A stretch of DNA of 64,000 nt from Prochlorococcus marinus. Its GTDB lineage: Bacteria; Cyanobacteriota; Cyanobacteriia; PCC-6307; Cyanobiaceae. Shown one piece after another: positions 55,265-63,975 of this stretch. The stretch spans positions 62,001 to 126,000 of the forward strand of contig NZ_CVSV01000131.1 in assembly GCF_001180245.1 (NCBI RefSeq), read 5' to 3'. Position 1 is the stretch's first letter; the number at the start of each line of letters is the position of its first letter. The position numbers and the translations under genes are program-made. A model generated the notes under the pieces. It saw only the letters and a list, made by a program, of their open reading frames with translations, had not been told where the DNA came from and searched no databases.

Positions 55265-55292
55265 TTATTTAGATATAATGTTTCTAAACTTC

Positions 55293-55338
55293 TAATCATT
55301 TACTCATTTTTCTTTAAAGAAAGATTGGTAAATGATTA
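55293..55338. terminator. Strong bidirectional terminator between the prohibitin gene and hemL
   Basis: An 11-bp perfect stem (TAATCATTTAC at 55293-55303, GTAAATGATTA at 55328-55338) encloses a loop that contains its own palindrome (TTCTTTAAAGAA). It is followed on + by seven T. The right arm overlaps the hemL stop codon, so it serves the convergent pair, most clearly the prohibitin gene. Confidence 0.75.
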
Positions 55339-56637
55339 TTTTTTTATTGCATTGAAAGATTCGTCAAAAGCCTCAATAGTTTTATCGATTTCTTCTTCGC
55401 TGTGAGCTAGTGATGTGAAACCAGCTTCGAAAGGACTTGGCGCTAGGTAAATTCCTCTTCGAAGCATTTCTTTATGCAACTTACCAAAAAGTTCGGCATC
55501 ATTTGTTTTTGCTTCATCAAAGTTCCTAACAGGCCCATCGCATAAGAAAAATCCAAACATAGCACTTACACTTCCACCGTTGATAGCAATACCGTTATTT
55601 TCTGCAGACTGAATTATCCCTTCAATTAATCTAGAAGTTGTTAAATCAAGTTTGTCGTAAGTACCATCTTGTTTGAGCAGTTCAAGTGTTTTTATTCCAG
55701 CAGTCATTGCAAGAGGATTGCCACTCAAGGTTCCTGCTTGGTATACAGGCCCTGAAGGCGCTACCATTGACATTATTTCTTTCTTGCCCCCATAAGCTCC
55801 AACAGGTAGGCCTCCGCCAATTACTTTGCCAAGGGTGGTTAAATCAGGAGTAACCCCAAACTTTTCTTGAGCACCTCCATAACTTATTCTAAATCCAGTC
55901 ATTACTTCGTCAAAAACTAACAAGGATCCATTCTCAGTGGTTAATTCCCTTAATCCTTCCAAGAATCCAGGTTCTGGAGTAATAAATCCAGCATTTCCAA
56001 CTATAGGCTCGAGTATAACCCCCGAAATGGCATCAGGATTTTCAGAAAATAATTTTTTTACTGCTTCAAGATCATTGTAAGGAGCAGTAAGTGTGTTGGC
56101 AGTTGTTGTCCGTGGAACACCTGGAGAGTCTGGTAAACCCAGAGTGGCCACACCTGATCCTGCTTTTACTAAAAACATATCTGCATGACCGTGATAACAA
56201 CCATCAAATTTAATAACTTTATCTCTTCCAGTAAAAGCTCGCATAAGTCTCAAAACAGCCATGCATGCTTCAGTTCCACTATTGACAAATCTAACCATTT
56301 CTACAGATGGGACTGCATCTATTACCATTTCAGCAAGTTGGTTCTCTAGAACGCATGGAGCACCAAAGCTAGTGCCTTTCTCAATTGCTTCCTGTAACGC
56401 AGTTGTGACTTCAGGGTGGGCATGTCCACATATAGCTGGTCCCCAGCTTCCTATGTAGTCAATATATCTATTTCCATCAATATCCCAAGCAAAAGGACCT
56501 TTGACTCTATCAAAAACAATTGGCTGGCCTCCTACAGACTTAAAAGCTCTTACTGGAGAGCTTACTCCTCCTGGCATTAGTTGTTGGGCGGCAGAGAAAA
56601 TTTCTTCTGATTTTGTGTAATTTAATATGTCAGTCAC
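55336..56637 (-). CDS. hemL: Glutamate-1-semialdehyde 2,1-aminomutase HemL
   Basis: The 433-residue PLP enzyme begins with [20 protein letters not shown] and has the pyridoxal lysine in [17 protein letters not shown] (Lys271), plus [20 protein letters not shown] and GCYHGHAD. It converts GSA to 5-aminolevulinate, the start of heme and chlorophyll synthesis. The start is GTG 56637. A 226-base gap separates it from xth. Confidence 0.97.
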   Translation of the reverse strand: MTDILNYTKSEEIFSAAQQLMPGGVSSPVRAFKSVGGQPIVFDRVKGPFAWDIDGNRYIDYIGSWGPAICGHAHPEVTTALQEAIEKGTSFGAPCVLENQLAEMVIDAVPSVEMVRFVNSGTEACMAVLRLMRAFTGRDKVIKFDGCYHGHADMFLVKAGSGVATLGLPDSPGVPRTTTANTLTAPYNDLEAVKKLFSENPDAISGVILEPIVGNAGFITPEPGFLEGLRELTTENGSLLVFDEVMTGFRISYGGAQEKFGVTPDLTTLGKVIGGGLPVGAYGGKKEIMSMVAPSGPVYQAGTLSGNPLAMTAGIKTLELLKQDGTYDKLDLTTSRLIEGIIQSAENNGIAINGGSVSAMFGFFLCDGPVRNFDEAKTNDAELFGKLHKEMLRRGIYLAPSPFEAGFTSLAHSEEEIDKTIEAFDESFNAIKK

Positions 56638-56863
56638 AATTTAGCTAAATGATGTTTTGAGAAAAATCTAGTCATGTTCTAAATTAGAAATAAGTAAAAA
56701 TTTTGTCAATCAGATTGAAATTCTACATTATGATATTTTTATTGCGATAGTTTGGATTGTAAATTATTAATTTTAAAGAAATCATTATAAAAAACAATCA
56801 CATCTTAGATAACTCTTTATTAATAAGCGTTTTCAAGCATTTAAGAAATTCAATTTATTTTAT
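56638..56863. other. Gap upstream of hemL, no gene seen
   Basis: This 226-base stretch between the xth stop and the hemL start has no credible frame on either strand. It presumably carries the hemL promoter (minus strand). Being the longest empty stretch in the window, it could also hide a small RNA, but I see no strong hairpin. Confidence 0.5.
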
Positions 56864-57709
56864 TTATATTTCGAAGAAATTATCCTCATCCTCAAAAAAA
56901 TCTGCATTTATTTCGTTTAAGTTAAGATCTATCATTACTGGCGCATGATCACTTGGACGCAAATTTCCTCTAGGGGAGCTGTCTATGACACAACTTTTAA
57001 GTTTTGATGACAGTTCTTTGCTGATATATATGTGGTCTATTCTCCAACCTTTATTTAATTCAAATGCATTGTTACGGTAATCCCACCAACTCCAATGGCC
57101 AGTATTTTGTTCGAAAATCCTGAACGAATCTATTAATCTGTTTTTCAGAACATTATTTAGTGCATTTCTTTCTATCTCAGATGCCATTATTCCTCCTTCA
57201 TATTTCTTTGGATCATGAATATCCAAGTTAGATGGAGCAACATTAAAATCCCCCATAAGACAAATTAATTCTCCTTTTTTTTCTTGCTCATCCAAAAATG
57301 AAGCTAAACAATTTAACCAATTGATTTTGTATTCGAACTTGCTAGATTCTAGAGAAGATCCATTTGGCACATAAACATTTATGATTTTAATACCATTAAT
57401 ATCAGCAGAAATCAGTCTTTTTTGATCAACGAAAATCTCTATATTTTGATTAAAGTCGGTACAACCGTAGAATCCTTTTTTAACACTTTCTGGCTTTGTT
57501 TTGGAAATAATAGCCACACCATTGTATGATTTTTGTCCATAGATCTCTACTAAGTATCCTAATTTTTCAAAAGCTTCGACAGGGAAACTATCATCTATCA
57601 CTTTAGTTTCCTGCAAACATAGGACATCTGGATTGGCTTGATTAATCCAATCTAATATTTGTGAAAGTCTGGTTCTTATCGAGTTAACATTCCAAGTTGC
57701 TATTAACAA
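56864..57709 (-). CDS. xth: Exodeoxyribonuclease III / AP endonuclease Xth
   Basis: The 281-residue protein has the family motifs: ATWNVNSIRTRL (Asn), DVLCLQETK (Glu), LICLMGDFNVAP (Asp/Asn), WRIDHIY and RPSDHAPVM (Asp-His). It cleaves abasic sites and degrades DNA 3' ends in base excision repair. It is transcribed on the minus strand, divergent from the signal-peptide gene at 57781. Confidence 0.95.
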   Translation of the reverse strand: MLIATWNVNSIRTRLSQILDWINQANPDVLCLQETKVIDDSFPVEAFEKLGYLVEIYGQKSYNGVAIISKTKPESVKKGFYGCTDFNQNIEIFVDQKRLISADINGIKIINVYVPNGSSLESSKFEYKINWLNCLASFLDEQEKKGELICLMGDFNVAPSNLDIHDPKKYEGGIMASEIERNALNNVLKNRLIDSFRIFEQNTGHWSWWDYRNNAFELNKGWRIDHIYISKELSSKLKSCVIDSSPRGNLRPSDHAPVMIDLNLNEINADFFEDEDNFFEI

Positions 57710-57780
57710 ATTTCCACCAAATTATGTAAAATTAAAATAGCAAGAAATTTTGGCGTTAAAGAATTTTGAAATTAAATAAA

Positions 57781-58074
57781 ATGAAAAATTACTTTTGCAA
57801 AAGCGTTTTTAAACCAATTACTGTTGTAATTTTTTTTACTTTATTAACTTCCTTAAAAAGTGATTATCTAAATGCTGAATATTTATTTGAAGAAATAGAA
57901 ATCGATACCTCTACTAAAACAGAAGATGATAGTTCAGCTCTTCCAACTAATCCTTTTGAACTTGTGGAAATGATTCGGAGACAAAATAGTATGAATGATG
58001 CGACTGATCCTTCTGATGCAATTGACGATGCGTTAAGGTCTTTCAATAGTTTGGAGGAAAATATAGAAATTTAA
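57781..58074 (+). CDS. Secreted acidic small protein of unknown function
   Basis: From ATG 57781 the product is 97 residues (a TTG at 57766 would add five). A signal peptide-like start (MKNYFCKSVFKPITVVIFFT, then LLTSLKSDYLNA) is followed by an acidic, Ser/Thr-rich mature region with FEEIEIDTSTKTEDDSSALP and NPFELVEMIRRQNSMND. I do not recognise a family. It may act in the periplasm. It starts a rightward run (57781-60943). Confidence 0.6.
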   Translation: MKNYFCKSVFKPITVVIFFTLLTSLKSDYLNAEYLFEEIEIDTSTKTEDDSSALPTNPFELVEMIRRQNSMNDATDPSDAIDDALRSFNSLEENIEI

Positions 58075-58106
58075 TACGTTAAATTGTTATTTTCAAATTT
58101 TTTAAT

Positions 58107-58718
58107 ATGTTAAAAAACCCTATCCCAAAAGTTACTAACCGATTACAGCACAGAGCAATCGGTATTATTAATGGTAAATTCACTCCCCTTAGTAATGAAC
58201 AATTAAATAGAGGCTTTTTAATTGACAATAAAGACGAAAAAATTGAAACAGTAGTTCTTGGTAAAGCATTATCACTTTTAAAAAAGCATATTGATTTAAA
58301 TAAAAGTTATTATTGGATTGTTTATCCAAAGAATAAAAATACTCAAAACTTGCATTTACAGGTTGCTGGTATATGGGATCCCTATCAACTTAATGATTTC
58401 CCTAATGATTCTCCAAAAACTAACTTCTCAAAATTATTAGAAGAATTAGATTTAAAAGATAATTATTTTTCTGTTAGAGGAGAATTAGTTTTTGTTAACA
58501 CGCAAAAGAAAGAAATTATTATCAAAATATGTCCTGCTATAAAGTCAAAAAATTTAAAAAATAAAAATTTTAAATTAGTCATAAAAGGAGAGCTTTCTCT
58601 TGAACTTTTGCATAGCTTTGTAAGTTTAGATATCAATAGAGATGGAAATTCTTTGCAATTAATAAATTACGAAGTGATTGAAAAAAATCTTTCTAAAATA
58701 ACTAGAATGAGAGCTTGA
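58107..58718 (+). CDS. Cyanobacterial conserved-looking protein of unknown function
   Basis: The 203-residue soluble product (MLKNPIPKVTNRLQHRAIGI, INGKFTPLSNEQLNRGFLID, SYYWIVYPKNKNTQNLHLQV, AGIWDPYQLN) has alternating strands, compatible with an OB-like beta domain. No catalytic motif is visible. It lies 33 bases after the secreted small gene and 40 before larC. Confidence 0.65.
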   Translation: MLKNPIPKVTNRLQHRAIGIINGKFTPLSNEQLNRGFLIDNKDEKIETVVLGKALSLLKKHIDLNKSYYWIVYPKNKNTQNLHLQVAGIWDPYQLNDFPNDSPKTNFSKLLEELDLKDNYFSVRGELVFVNTQKKEIIIKICPAIKSKNLKNKNFKLVIKGELSLELLHSFVSLDINRDGNSLQLINYEVIEKNLSKITRMRA

Positions 58719-58757
58719 TTTCCTCCGCAATTTTGCCAGTTAAGAAATATTTGATTT

Positions 58758-59990
58758 ATGGATGATGTTTTTATTGAATGTTCTCCAGGTGTCTCTGGAG
58801 ATATGTTGTTAGGAGCTTTTTATGATTTAGGGGTGCCTAAAAAAGTTATTGAACAGCCACTTGTTGATCTTGGATTGAAGGATCTATATCAACTAGACTT
58901 TAAGGAATCAAAAAGTTGTTCAATCCGTGGCATCAAGGCAAAGGTTGATAATGTTGACCCTAGTCCTATTAAAAGAACTTGGAGAAGTATCAAGGAACTT
59001 ATTCTAAATGGCCACCTTGAAGATAAATTAAAAAAAATAATTTATGAAGTATTTGAATCTTTAGCAATTGCGGAAGGAAAAGTTCATGGTACTAAAGCTG
59101 ATGAAGTTCATTTTCATGAAATTGGGGCTATAGATTCATTGGTGGACATAATTGGAGTATGTGCTGCATTGAATTACTTAAATCCAAAGAGGGTTTATTG
59201 TAATGAACCAATGTTGGGGAATGGTTTTGTTCAAACTGAACATGGAAAATTATCTGTACCACCTCCTGCCGTAATAGAGCTAATAAGACAAAAAAATATC
59301 AAGGTTTTATCAAGCCCTAACTCCATAGATGGTGAACTCTCAACACCAACTGGCATTGCTTTACTTGCTAATTTAGTCGACTATCTTGAACCTCCTTTAA
59401 AATATTCTATTAACTCTTATGGAGTCGGCATTGGTAATCTTAAATTTACATTCCCTAATTTGGTAAGAGTTTATAAAATTACTTCATTTGATGATTTTTC
59501 TATTAACGAAAATGAACAAATTAGTCCAAAGTGTGAAGAGATATCTATTCAAGAAGCATGGATTGACGACCAAACACCCGAAGATATATCTAATTTTGTG
59601 GAGAAACTAAGAATTGAGGGAGCTTACGACGTTTCCTATCAAGCTATCAATATGAAAAAAAATAGAATTGGATTTTCAATACAAGTAATCTTGCCCATAG
59701 AGAAAAAAGAGTTTTTTAGGAGATTATGGTTTGATTATTCCAACAGTATTGGGGTTCGTGAAAGGATCCAATCTAGGTGGGTATTACTTAGACGCAGAGG
59801 AGAATGTTCAACGAATTTTGGAAATATAAAAGTTAAACAAACTTTGAAACCAGATGGATCAATAATTACGAAACCAGAAAATGATGAGGTTTTGAGATTA
59901 CAAATAGAGCATAAAATATCAACGTACGAAATAAGAAAAATAATAAGAGATTCAAGCAAAAATTTTAAAGCATTTGAAAACTGGAAATGA
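58758..59990 (+). CDS. larC: LarC-type nickel-pincer cofactor biosynthesis protein (TIGR00299)
   Basis: The 410-residue single-frame protein begins FIECSPGVSGDMLLGAFYDLG, the LarC N-terminal motif (DCxAGxSGDM), and has VHFHEIGAIDSLVDIIGVCA and ELSTPTGIALLANLV. In lactobacilli, LarC inserts nickel into the pyridinium-dithiocarboxylate cofactor of lactate racemase. No larA, larB or larE is in this window, so the client is unknown. The next gene overlaps its stop by 4 bases. Confidence 0.88.
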   Translation: MDDVFIECSPGVSGDMLLGAFYDLGVPKKVIEQPLVDLGLKDLYQLDFKESKSCSIRGIKAKVDNVDPSPIKRTWRSIKELILNGHLEDKLKKIIYEVFESLAIAEGKVHGTKADEVHFHEIGAIDSLVDIIGVCAALNYLNPKRVYCNEPMLGNGFVQTEHGKLSVPPPAVIELIRQKNIKVLSSPNSIDGELSTPTGIALLANLVDYLEPPLKYSINSYGVGIGNLKFTFPNLVRVYKITSFDDFSINENEQISPKCEEISIQEAWIDDQTPEDISNFVEKLRIEGAYDVSYQAINMKKNRIGFSIQVILPIEKKEFFRRLWFDYSNSIGVRERIQSRWVLLRRRGECSTNFGNIKVKQTLKPDGSIITKPENDEVLRLQIEHKISTYEIRKIIRDSSKNFKAFENWK

Positions 59991-60943
59991 GATTTAGCTT
60001 TAGTAATCAATCACATCTTAAATTCTTTAAAAAAATTAATTTTGGTTGTTTAAAGAGTATTTTCTTTATTACAAGCTTGTCCTATTTTTGCATATATTTT
60101 TTTAATAATATTGATCAAATTTCTTTTGATGTCAATTTAGAAAGAGATGGAATTAATCTATTTTTATCATTTTTATTTTGTATTTTAAGTATTTATCTGA
60201 ACGCTTATGCATGGAAATATATTGTTAGATGGTTCGGGAAAGAATTTAAAAGTAATAATCTAGTCTCATTTTATGTTTTAACCAATATTCTTAAATACGT
60301 TCCAGGAGGAGTTTGGCATTTTGTAGAAAGATTTAATTTTATAAAAAAAATAAGTAATCCTCATATTGCATTGTATTCGACACTTATAGAACCTTATTTT
60401 ATGTTGTCTGGATCTTTTCTCTTGGCATCGATGGGATTAATATTTTCACCATTTTATATTTTTTTAATAGTTCCTTTGGTTTTCCTAAATAGGAAATTTA
60501 TTTTTCGGATATTAAAAATATTAGGGTCTCTTAAGGGAAAAGTATTTGAGGTCTTGAGACTTCCAAATTCAAAGGACCAATTTGAAGAGAGAATAAATAT
60601 TATTTCATTTTTCCCTACTAAAGCTTTATTTCTTGAAATTGGATTTGTTTTATCTAAATTTATTGGTTTTTATATTTGCTTAAATACTTTTTATGCGAGT
60701 AATACTCTGAACATTATATTTTTATTGGTAATCTTTTCTTTGTCATGGTCTGTAGGCTTGGTAGTTCCAGCAGCTCCAGGAGGAGTTGGTGTTTTTGAGG
60801 CTTGCCTCCTTTTATTTATAGACAAAAGTATTCCACAAAATATAATTATCATTAGTTTAGTTTATTTTAGGGTTATATCTACCTTGGCAGATTTGTTCTT
60901 AAGCCTACCTTTCTTAATAAGAAAACTTTATAAAAGAATTTAG
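59987..60943 (+). CDS. UPF0104 / lysylphosphatidylglycerol synthase-type membrane protein
   Basis: The 318-residue protein has about eight membrane helices. LKYVPGGVWHFVERFNFI and SWSVGLVVPAAPGGVGVFEA are typical of the UPF0104 / LPG_synthase_TM (AglD-like) family, which uses the flippase-like domain of MprF. Only the membrane part is present. The ATGA overlap with larC suggests co-translation. Its 3' end overlaps the ABC permease by 4 bases. Confidence 0.85.
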   Translation: MRFSFSNQSHLKFFKKINFGCLKSIFFITSLSYFCIYFFNNIDQISFDVNLERDGINLFLSFLFCILSIYLNAYAWKYIVRWFGKEFKSNNLVSFYVLTNILKYVPGGVWHFVERFNFIKKISNPHIALYSTLIEPYFMLSGSFLLASMGLIFSPFYIFLIVPLVFLNRKFIFRILKILGSLKGKVFEVLRLPNSKDQFEERINIISFFPTKALFLEIGFVLSKFIGFYICLNTFYASNTLNIIFLLVIFSLSWSVGLVVPAAPGGVGVFEACLLLFIDKSIPQNIIIISLVYFRVISTLADLFLSLPFLIRKLYKRI

Positions 60944-62478
60944 TTTTTTTTCTCTAAACTTGGTATCAATGTTATTGAAGCAATAAGGCCTAAAGTCATG
61001 ATAATAATGGCTGGTAATATTGCCTCTACCATTCTTTCATCTCCAGCATATTGATATATCCTCACAGATAATGTATCAAAATCAAATGGTCTCAAAATAA
61101 AGGTCATGGGTAATTCTTTTATCGTGTCTACAAAAACTAAAAGTGATCCTACGAATATTGGTCCCTGAAGAAGAGGAAGATGAATTCTTTTGATGATGCC
61201 CGGCCAATTCTCTCCTAGTCCAAGTGCAGCTTCATCTAGACTAGGAGAAATTCTCTCAAGACTTGAATCAATAGAACCCTTAGAAATAGTTAGAAATCGA
61301 ACAAGATAACCCCAAATTAGTAAGCAAATAGCAATGAAATTCAATTTTGGAGAAGAAATGCTTATTAAAGATAAAGCTAATACAGTGCCTGGAATTGCAT
61401 AACCTATTCCCGCAAGGTTTGTTATTAGTCCTAGTAATAAGCTTTTATTTGGACGTCTTGCTAAGGAAATTATTAAGGAAAAAAACATCGTTATTAATGC
61501 AGTAAAAAATCCTAGACTTATGGTCCTGAATGATAGGGTAAGCAATTCTACTGATAACCCTTTTTGAATTTGATCGATATTGAGCAGAACCCAAAAACAT
61601 GGTATTCCAAAAGAGAAAATTGGAGGAAATAAAGATATTGTGATTGCCAAAAGAGCTCTTGTTTTTTTTAATTCCCACCCTTGGGAATCTTTTGATGCAG
61701 GATTTTCACTCCACCGCTTTGATTTTCTTCTCGAGAATTTTTCAAAAATAATTAAAGTGAAAATTATTAATAAAGCTATCAAAGACAGTCCAATAGCACT
61801 TTTTGGATTACCCTCAATTATCCAATTTTCGGCTATACCAGTAGAAATACTTGGAATATTTAATAATGCAAATGTTCCCAACTCATTCATTACTTCCATA
61901 CACATTAAACTTATGCCTGTTATGAGTGCTGGTAACACCATTGGAAAAGCGATTTTAAAGAAGCTCCTCCACGGCCCAACTCCTAATCCTCTACTAGCAT
62001 TGATTTGATTAACTCCAAATTTATTAAAACTTTCGTTAGCAAGAATGAATACATATGGATAAGTAGAGATTGAAAGTATTAATACCCCCCACCATAAACC
62101 GGTTACTTGATACCCAAAAATACTTCCTAAATCCTGCAAAACAGCGGTTATTAGGTATGCTGGGGCGGCTAGTGGAATGAGCTGACAAATACGGAGAACT
62201 TTTCTGAACTTAAAATCACAATTTGAAAGTAACCATCCATTTAAAGTACCTAATCCTCCTCCTAAAAAACTTGTTAGTACTAAAACTTTTAAAGTTTCTA
62301 ATACCTCTTCTCCTCCAGCAACGCCTAATGAAAAATTCCCACTTACAACATATTGGACTCCTTCAAGAAGAAAATTGGAAATTGGAATGATTACTAAAAA
62401 TGCAACAATAAACGAAGTAAAATAAAAAAGTTTTAATTCGTTTATTGCTTTTTTAAATCCTTTAATAAGTATTTTCAA
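60940..62478 (-). CDS. futB: ABC transporter permease of the Fe(III)/FbpB type (FutB-like)
   Basis: The 512-residue protein is a fused duplicate of the binding-protein-dependent permease unit, about 12 helices. Each half carries an EAA-type loop (NASRGLGVGPWRSFFKIAFPM in part, and DEAALGLGENWPGIIKRIHL). That double layout matches FutB/FbpB, which import Fe(III), and related sulfate/thiamine permeases. No binding protein or ATPase is adjacent, so specificity is inferred. It converges with the UPF0104 gene. Confidence 0.85.
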   Translation of the reverse strand: MKILIKGFKKAINELKLFYFTSFIVAFLVIIPISNFLLEGVQYVVSGNFSLGVAGGEEVLETLKVLVLTSFLGGGLGTLNGWLLSNCDFKFRKVLRICQLIPLAAPAYLITAVLQDLGSIFGYQVTGLWWGVLILSISTYPYVFILANESFNKFGVNQINASRGLGVGPWRSFFKIAFPMVLPALITGISLMCMEVMNELGTFALLNIPSISTGIAENWIIEGNPKSAIGLSLIALLIIFTLIIFEKFSRRKSKRWSENPASKDSQGWELKKTRALLAITISLFPPIFSFGIPCFWVLLNIDQIQKGLSVELLTLSFRTISLGFFTALITMFFSLIISLARRPNKSLLLGLITNLAGIGYAIPGTVLALSLISISSPKLNFIAICLLIWGYLVRFLTISKGSIDSSLERISPSLDEAALGLGENWPGIIKRIHLPLLQGPIFVGSLLVFVDTIKELPMTFILRPFDFDTLSVRIYQYAGDERMVEAILPAIIIMTLGLIASITLIPSLEKKN

Positions 62479-62506
62479 AAATTAATTAAATCCTAATATG
62501 TAAACA

Positions 62507-63655
62507 CTAATCTGAACTAAATCTACATGATGAAAGTTGATTCTTAATAGTTTGATGATCTAAGTTTTTACCAATTAATACTATCTTATTAGATTTTTCT
62601 TTTGTCCATTCTTCATCATCTAGAGAAAATCGTTTTCCAGATAGGTGAAAAATGTGTTTTCTATCACTTTCCATAAACCATAATATTCCTTTCGCTCTAA
62701 ATACATTTTGTGAGATTTGATTATCTAAGAAATATTGAAACTTCCTTAAGGAGAATGGTTCAAATGTCTCATAAGAAACTGATGTAAAACCTTCTATATT
62801 ATTCAAATCGTGAGAATGGGAAGAGTGATCGTGAGAATGGGAAGAGTGATCGTGAGAATGGGAAGAGTGATCGTGAGAATGGGAAGAGTGATCGTGAGAA
62901 TGGGAAGAGTGATCGTGAGAATGGGAAGAGTGATCGTGAGAATGGGAAGAGTGATCGTGAGAATGGGAAGAGTGATCGTGAGAATGGGAAGAGTGATCGT
63001 TTGAATTTTGTTCTATATTTTTTTTATTTTTCTCGAATTCAAAAGTATCCGTCTCAAATAGACCAACGCTCATTATTGTATGTAATGAAACTTCACTATT
63101 AGTTGATCTCAAAATCCTTGGTTCTTTTTTTATTTTATTTATAAACTCCTCTATTTTATTTAGTTGTTCTTCATTTACTAAATCAGATTTATTAAGAAGA
63201 AGGATATCTCCGTATAAAATTTGAGAATAGGCGACACTTGTATTATTAATTTCAAAATCAAAATTTTCTCCATCAATGACAGTGATTATCGAATCTAATC
63301 TTACTTTTTCTCTAAGATCACCAGCGGCAAAAGTCATGGCTACAGGTAATGGATCTGCTAATCCAGTTGTTTCAACAATCAAATAGTCTAATTTTTCAGC
63401 TCTTTCTAAAACTTTGGATACAGTATTCAATAATTCGCCATTGATAGAGCAACATATACATCCATTATTTAATTCGATCATATCTTCTGAGCCTTCTATT
63501 ATTAAGTCATTATCTATTCCGATTTCTCCAAATTCGTTGACTAAAACAGCTGTTTTAATACCAACTTGATTTTTTAAAATATGATTCAGAAGTGTAGTTT
63601 TGCCAGAACCTAAAAATCCACTAATAATAGTAACTGGCAATAAATTTTTAGACAT
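62507..63655 (-). CDS. CobW/COG0523 GTPase with a His-rich metal-binding array
   Basis: The 382-residue protein has Walker A SGFLGSGKTTLLNH (residues 12-25), the COG0523 CxCC motif GCICCSI (Cys66-Cys68-Cys69), a Walker B-type ETTGLADP and NKSDL. Residues about 220-283 are nine tandem repeats of SHSHDHS (the last ends SHSHDLN), surely a metal-binding loop. A CobW C-terminal domain follows (LRKFQYFLDNQ, RAKGILWFMES). These proteins deliver Zn, Co or Ni to clients. It lies 28 bases upstream of the permease gene on the same strand. Confidence 0.92.
   Translation of the reverse strand: MSKNLLPVTIISGFLGSGKTTLLNHILKNQVGIKTAVLVNEFGEIGIDNDLIIEGSEDMIELNNGCICCSINGELLNTVSKVLERAEKLDYLIVETTGLADPLPVAMTFAAGDLREKVRLDSIITVIDGENFDFEINNTSVAYSQILYGDILLLNKSDLVNEEQLNKIEEFINKIKKEPRILRSTNSEVSLHTIMSVGLFETDTFEFEKNKKNIEQNSNDHSSHSHDHSSHSHDHSSHSHDHSSHSHDHSSHSHDHSSHSHDHSSHSHDHSSHSHDHSSHSHDLNNIEGFTSVSYETFEPFSLRKFQYFLDNQISQNVFRAKGILWFMESDRKHIFHLSGKRFSLDDEEWTKEKSNKIVLIGKNLDHQTIKNQLSSCRFSSD
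62809..62997 (-). repeat. Nine perfect 21-bp tandem repeats encoding the His-rich array
   Basis: Nine identical 21-base units run from 62809 to 62997 (189 bases) without spacers. On the coding strand each encodes SHSHDHS in some register. The perfect identity, including synonymous positions, shows recent copy-number change. Copy number is likely to vary among strains. Confidence 0.97.
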
Positions 63656-63684
63656 TTAGAATAGTTGAAAAAAAGCTTAAATTT

Positions 63685-63975
63685 TTATTGATCGAAAATT
63701 TTGTTGATTTCCCAAGCTAATGTTTGATCCAGATTCGTAATACCTCCTAGATCATGTGTATTTAATTTAATTATTACTTTTGCATAAACATTCTCCCAGT
63801 TAGGATGATGATTATATTTTTCACAGATTAAAGCAACCTTAGTCATAAAAGCAAAGGCTTCAATAAAATTAGCGAAATTAAATTCTCTTTGGATTTGTTT
63901 AGATTTAATTTCCCAGCCAGGTATTTTGACAACTAATTCATTCAATTCTTCATCTTGCAAAATGTAGGGTTCCAT
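63685..63975 (-). CDS. phhB: Pterin-4a-carbinolamine dehydratase PhhB/PCD
   Basis: The 96-residue protein has the PCD motif EKYNHHPNWENVYAKVIIKL with the tandem His that act in catalysis, plus a conserved N-terminal helix-strand region (WEIKSKQIQREFNFANFIEA). It dehydrates 4a-hydroxytetrahydropterin. In cyanobacteria the pterin user is often unclear. It lies 29 bases upstream of cobW. The last 25 bases of the window after it contain no start. Confidence 0.95.
   Translation of the reverse strand: MEPYILQDEELNELVVKIPGWEIKSKQIQREFNFANFIEAFAFMTKVALICEKYNHHPNWENVYAKVIIKLNTHDLGGITNLDQTLAWEINKIFDQ

Noticed and set aside
62809..62997. Direct repeats resembling a CRISPR array
   Set aside because: The units touch each other without spacers, and they are in frame in a coding region. 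No cas genes are near.
62810..63004. A plus-strand frame with repeated VRMGRVI units opposite the cobW His array
   Set aside because: It is the mirror of the 21-bp repeat; the minus-strand frame is part of a complete GTPase with all motifs.
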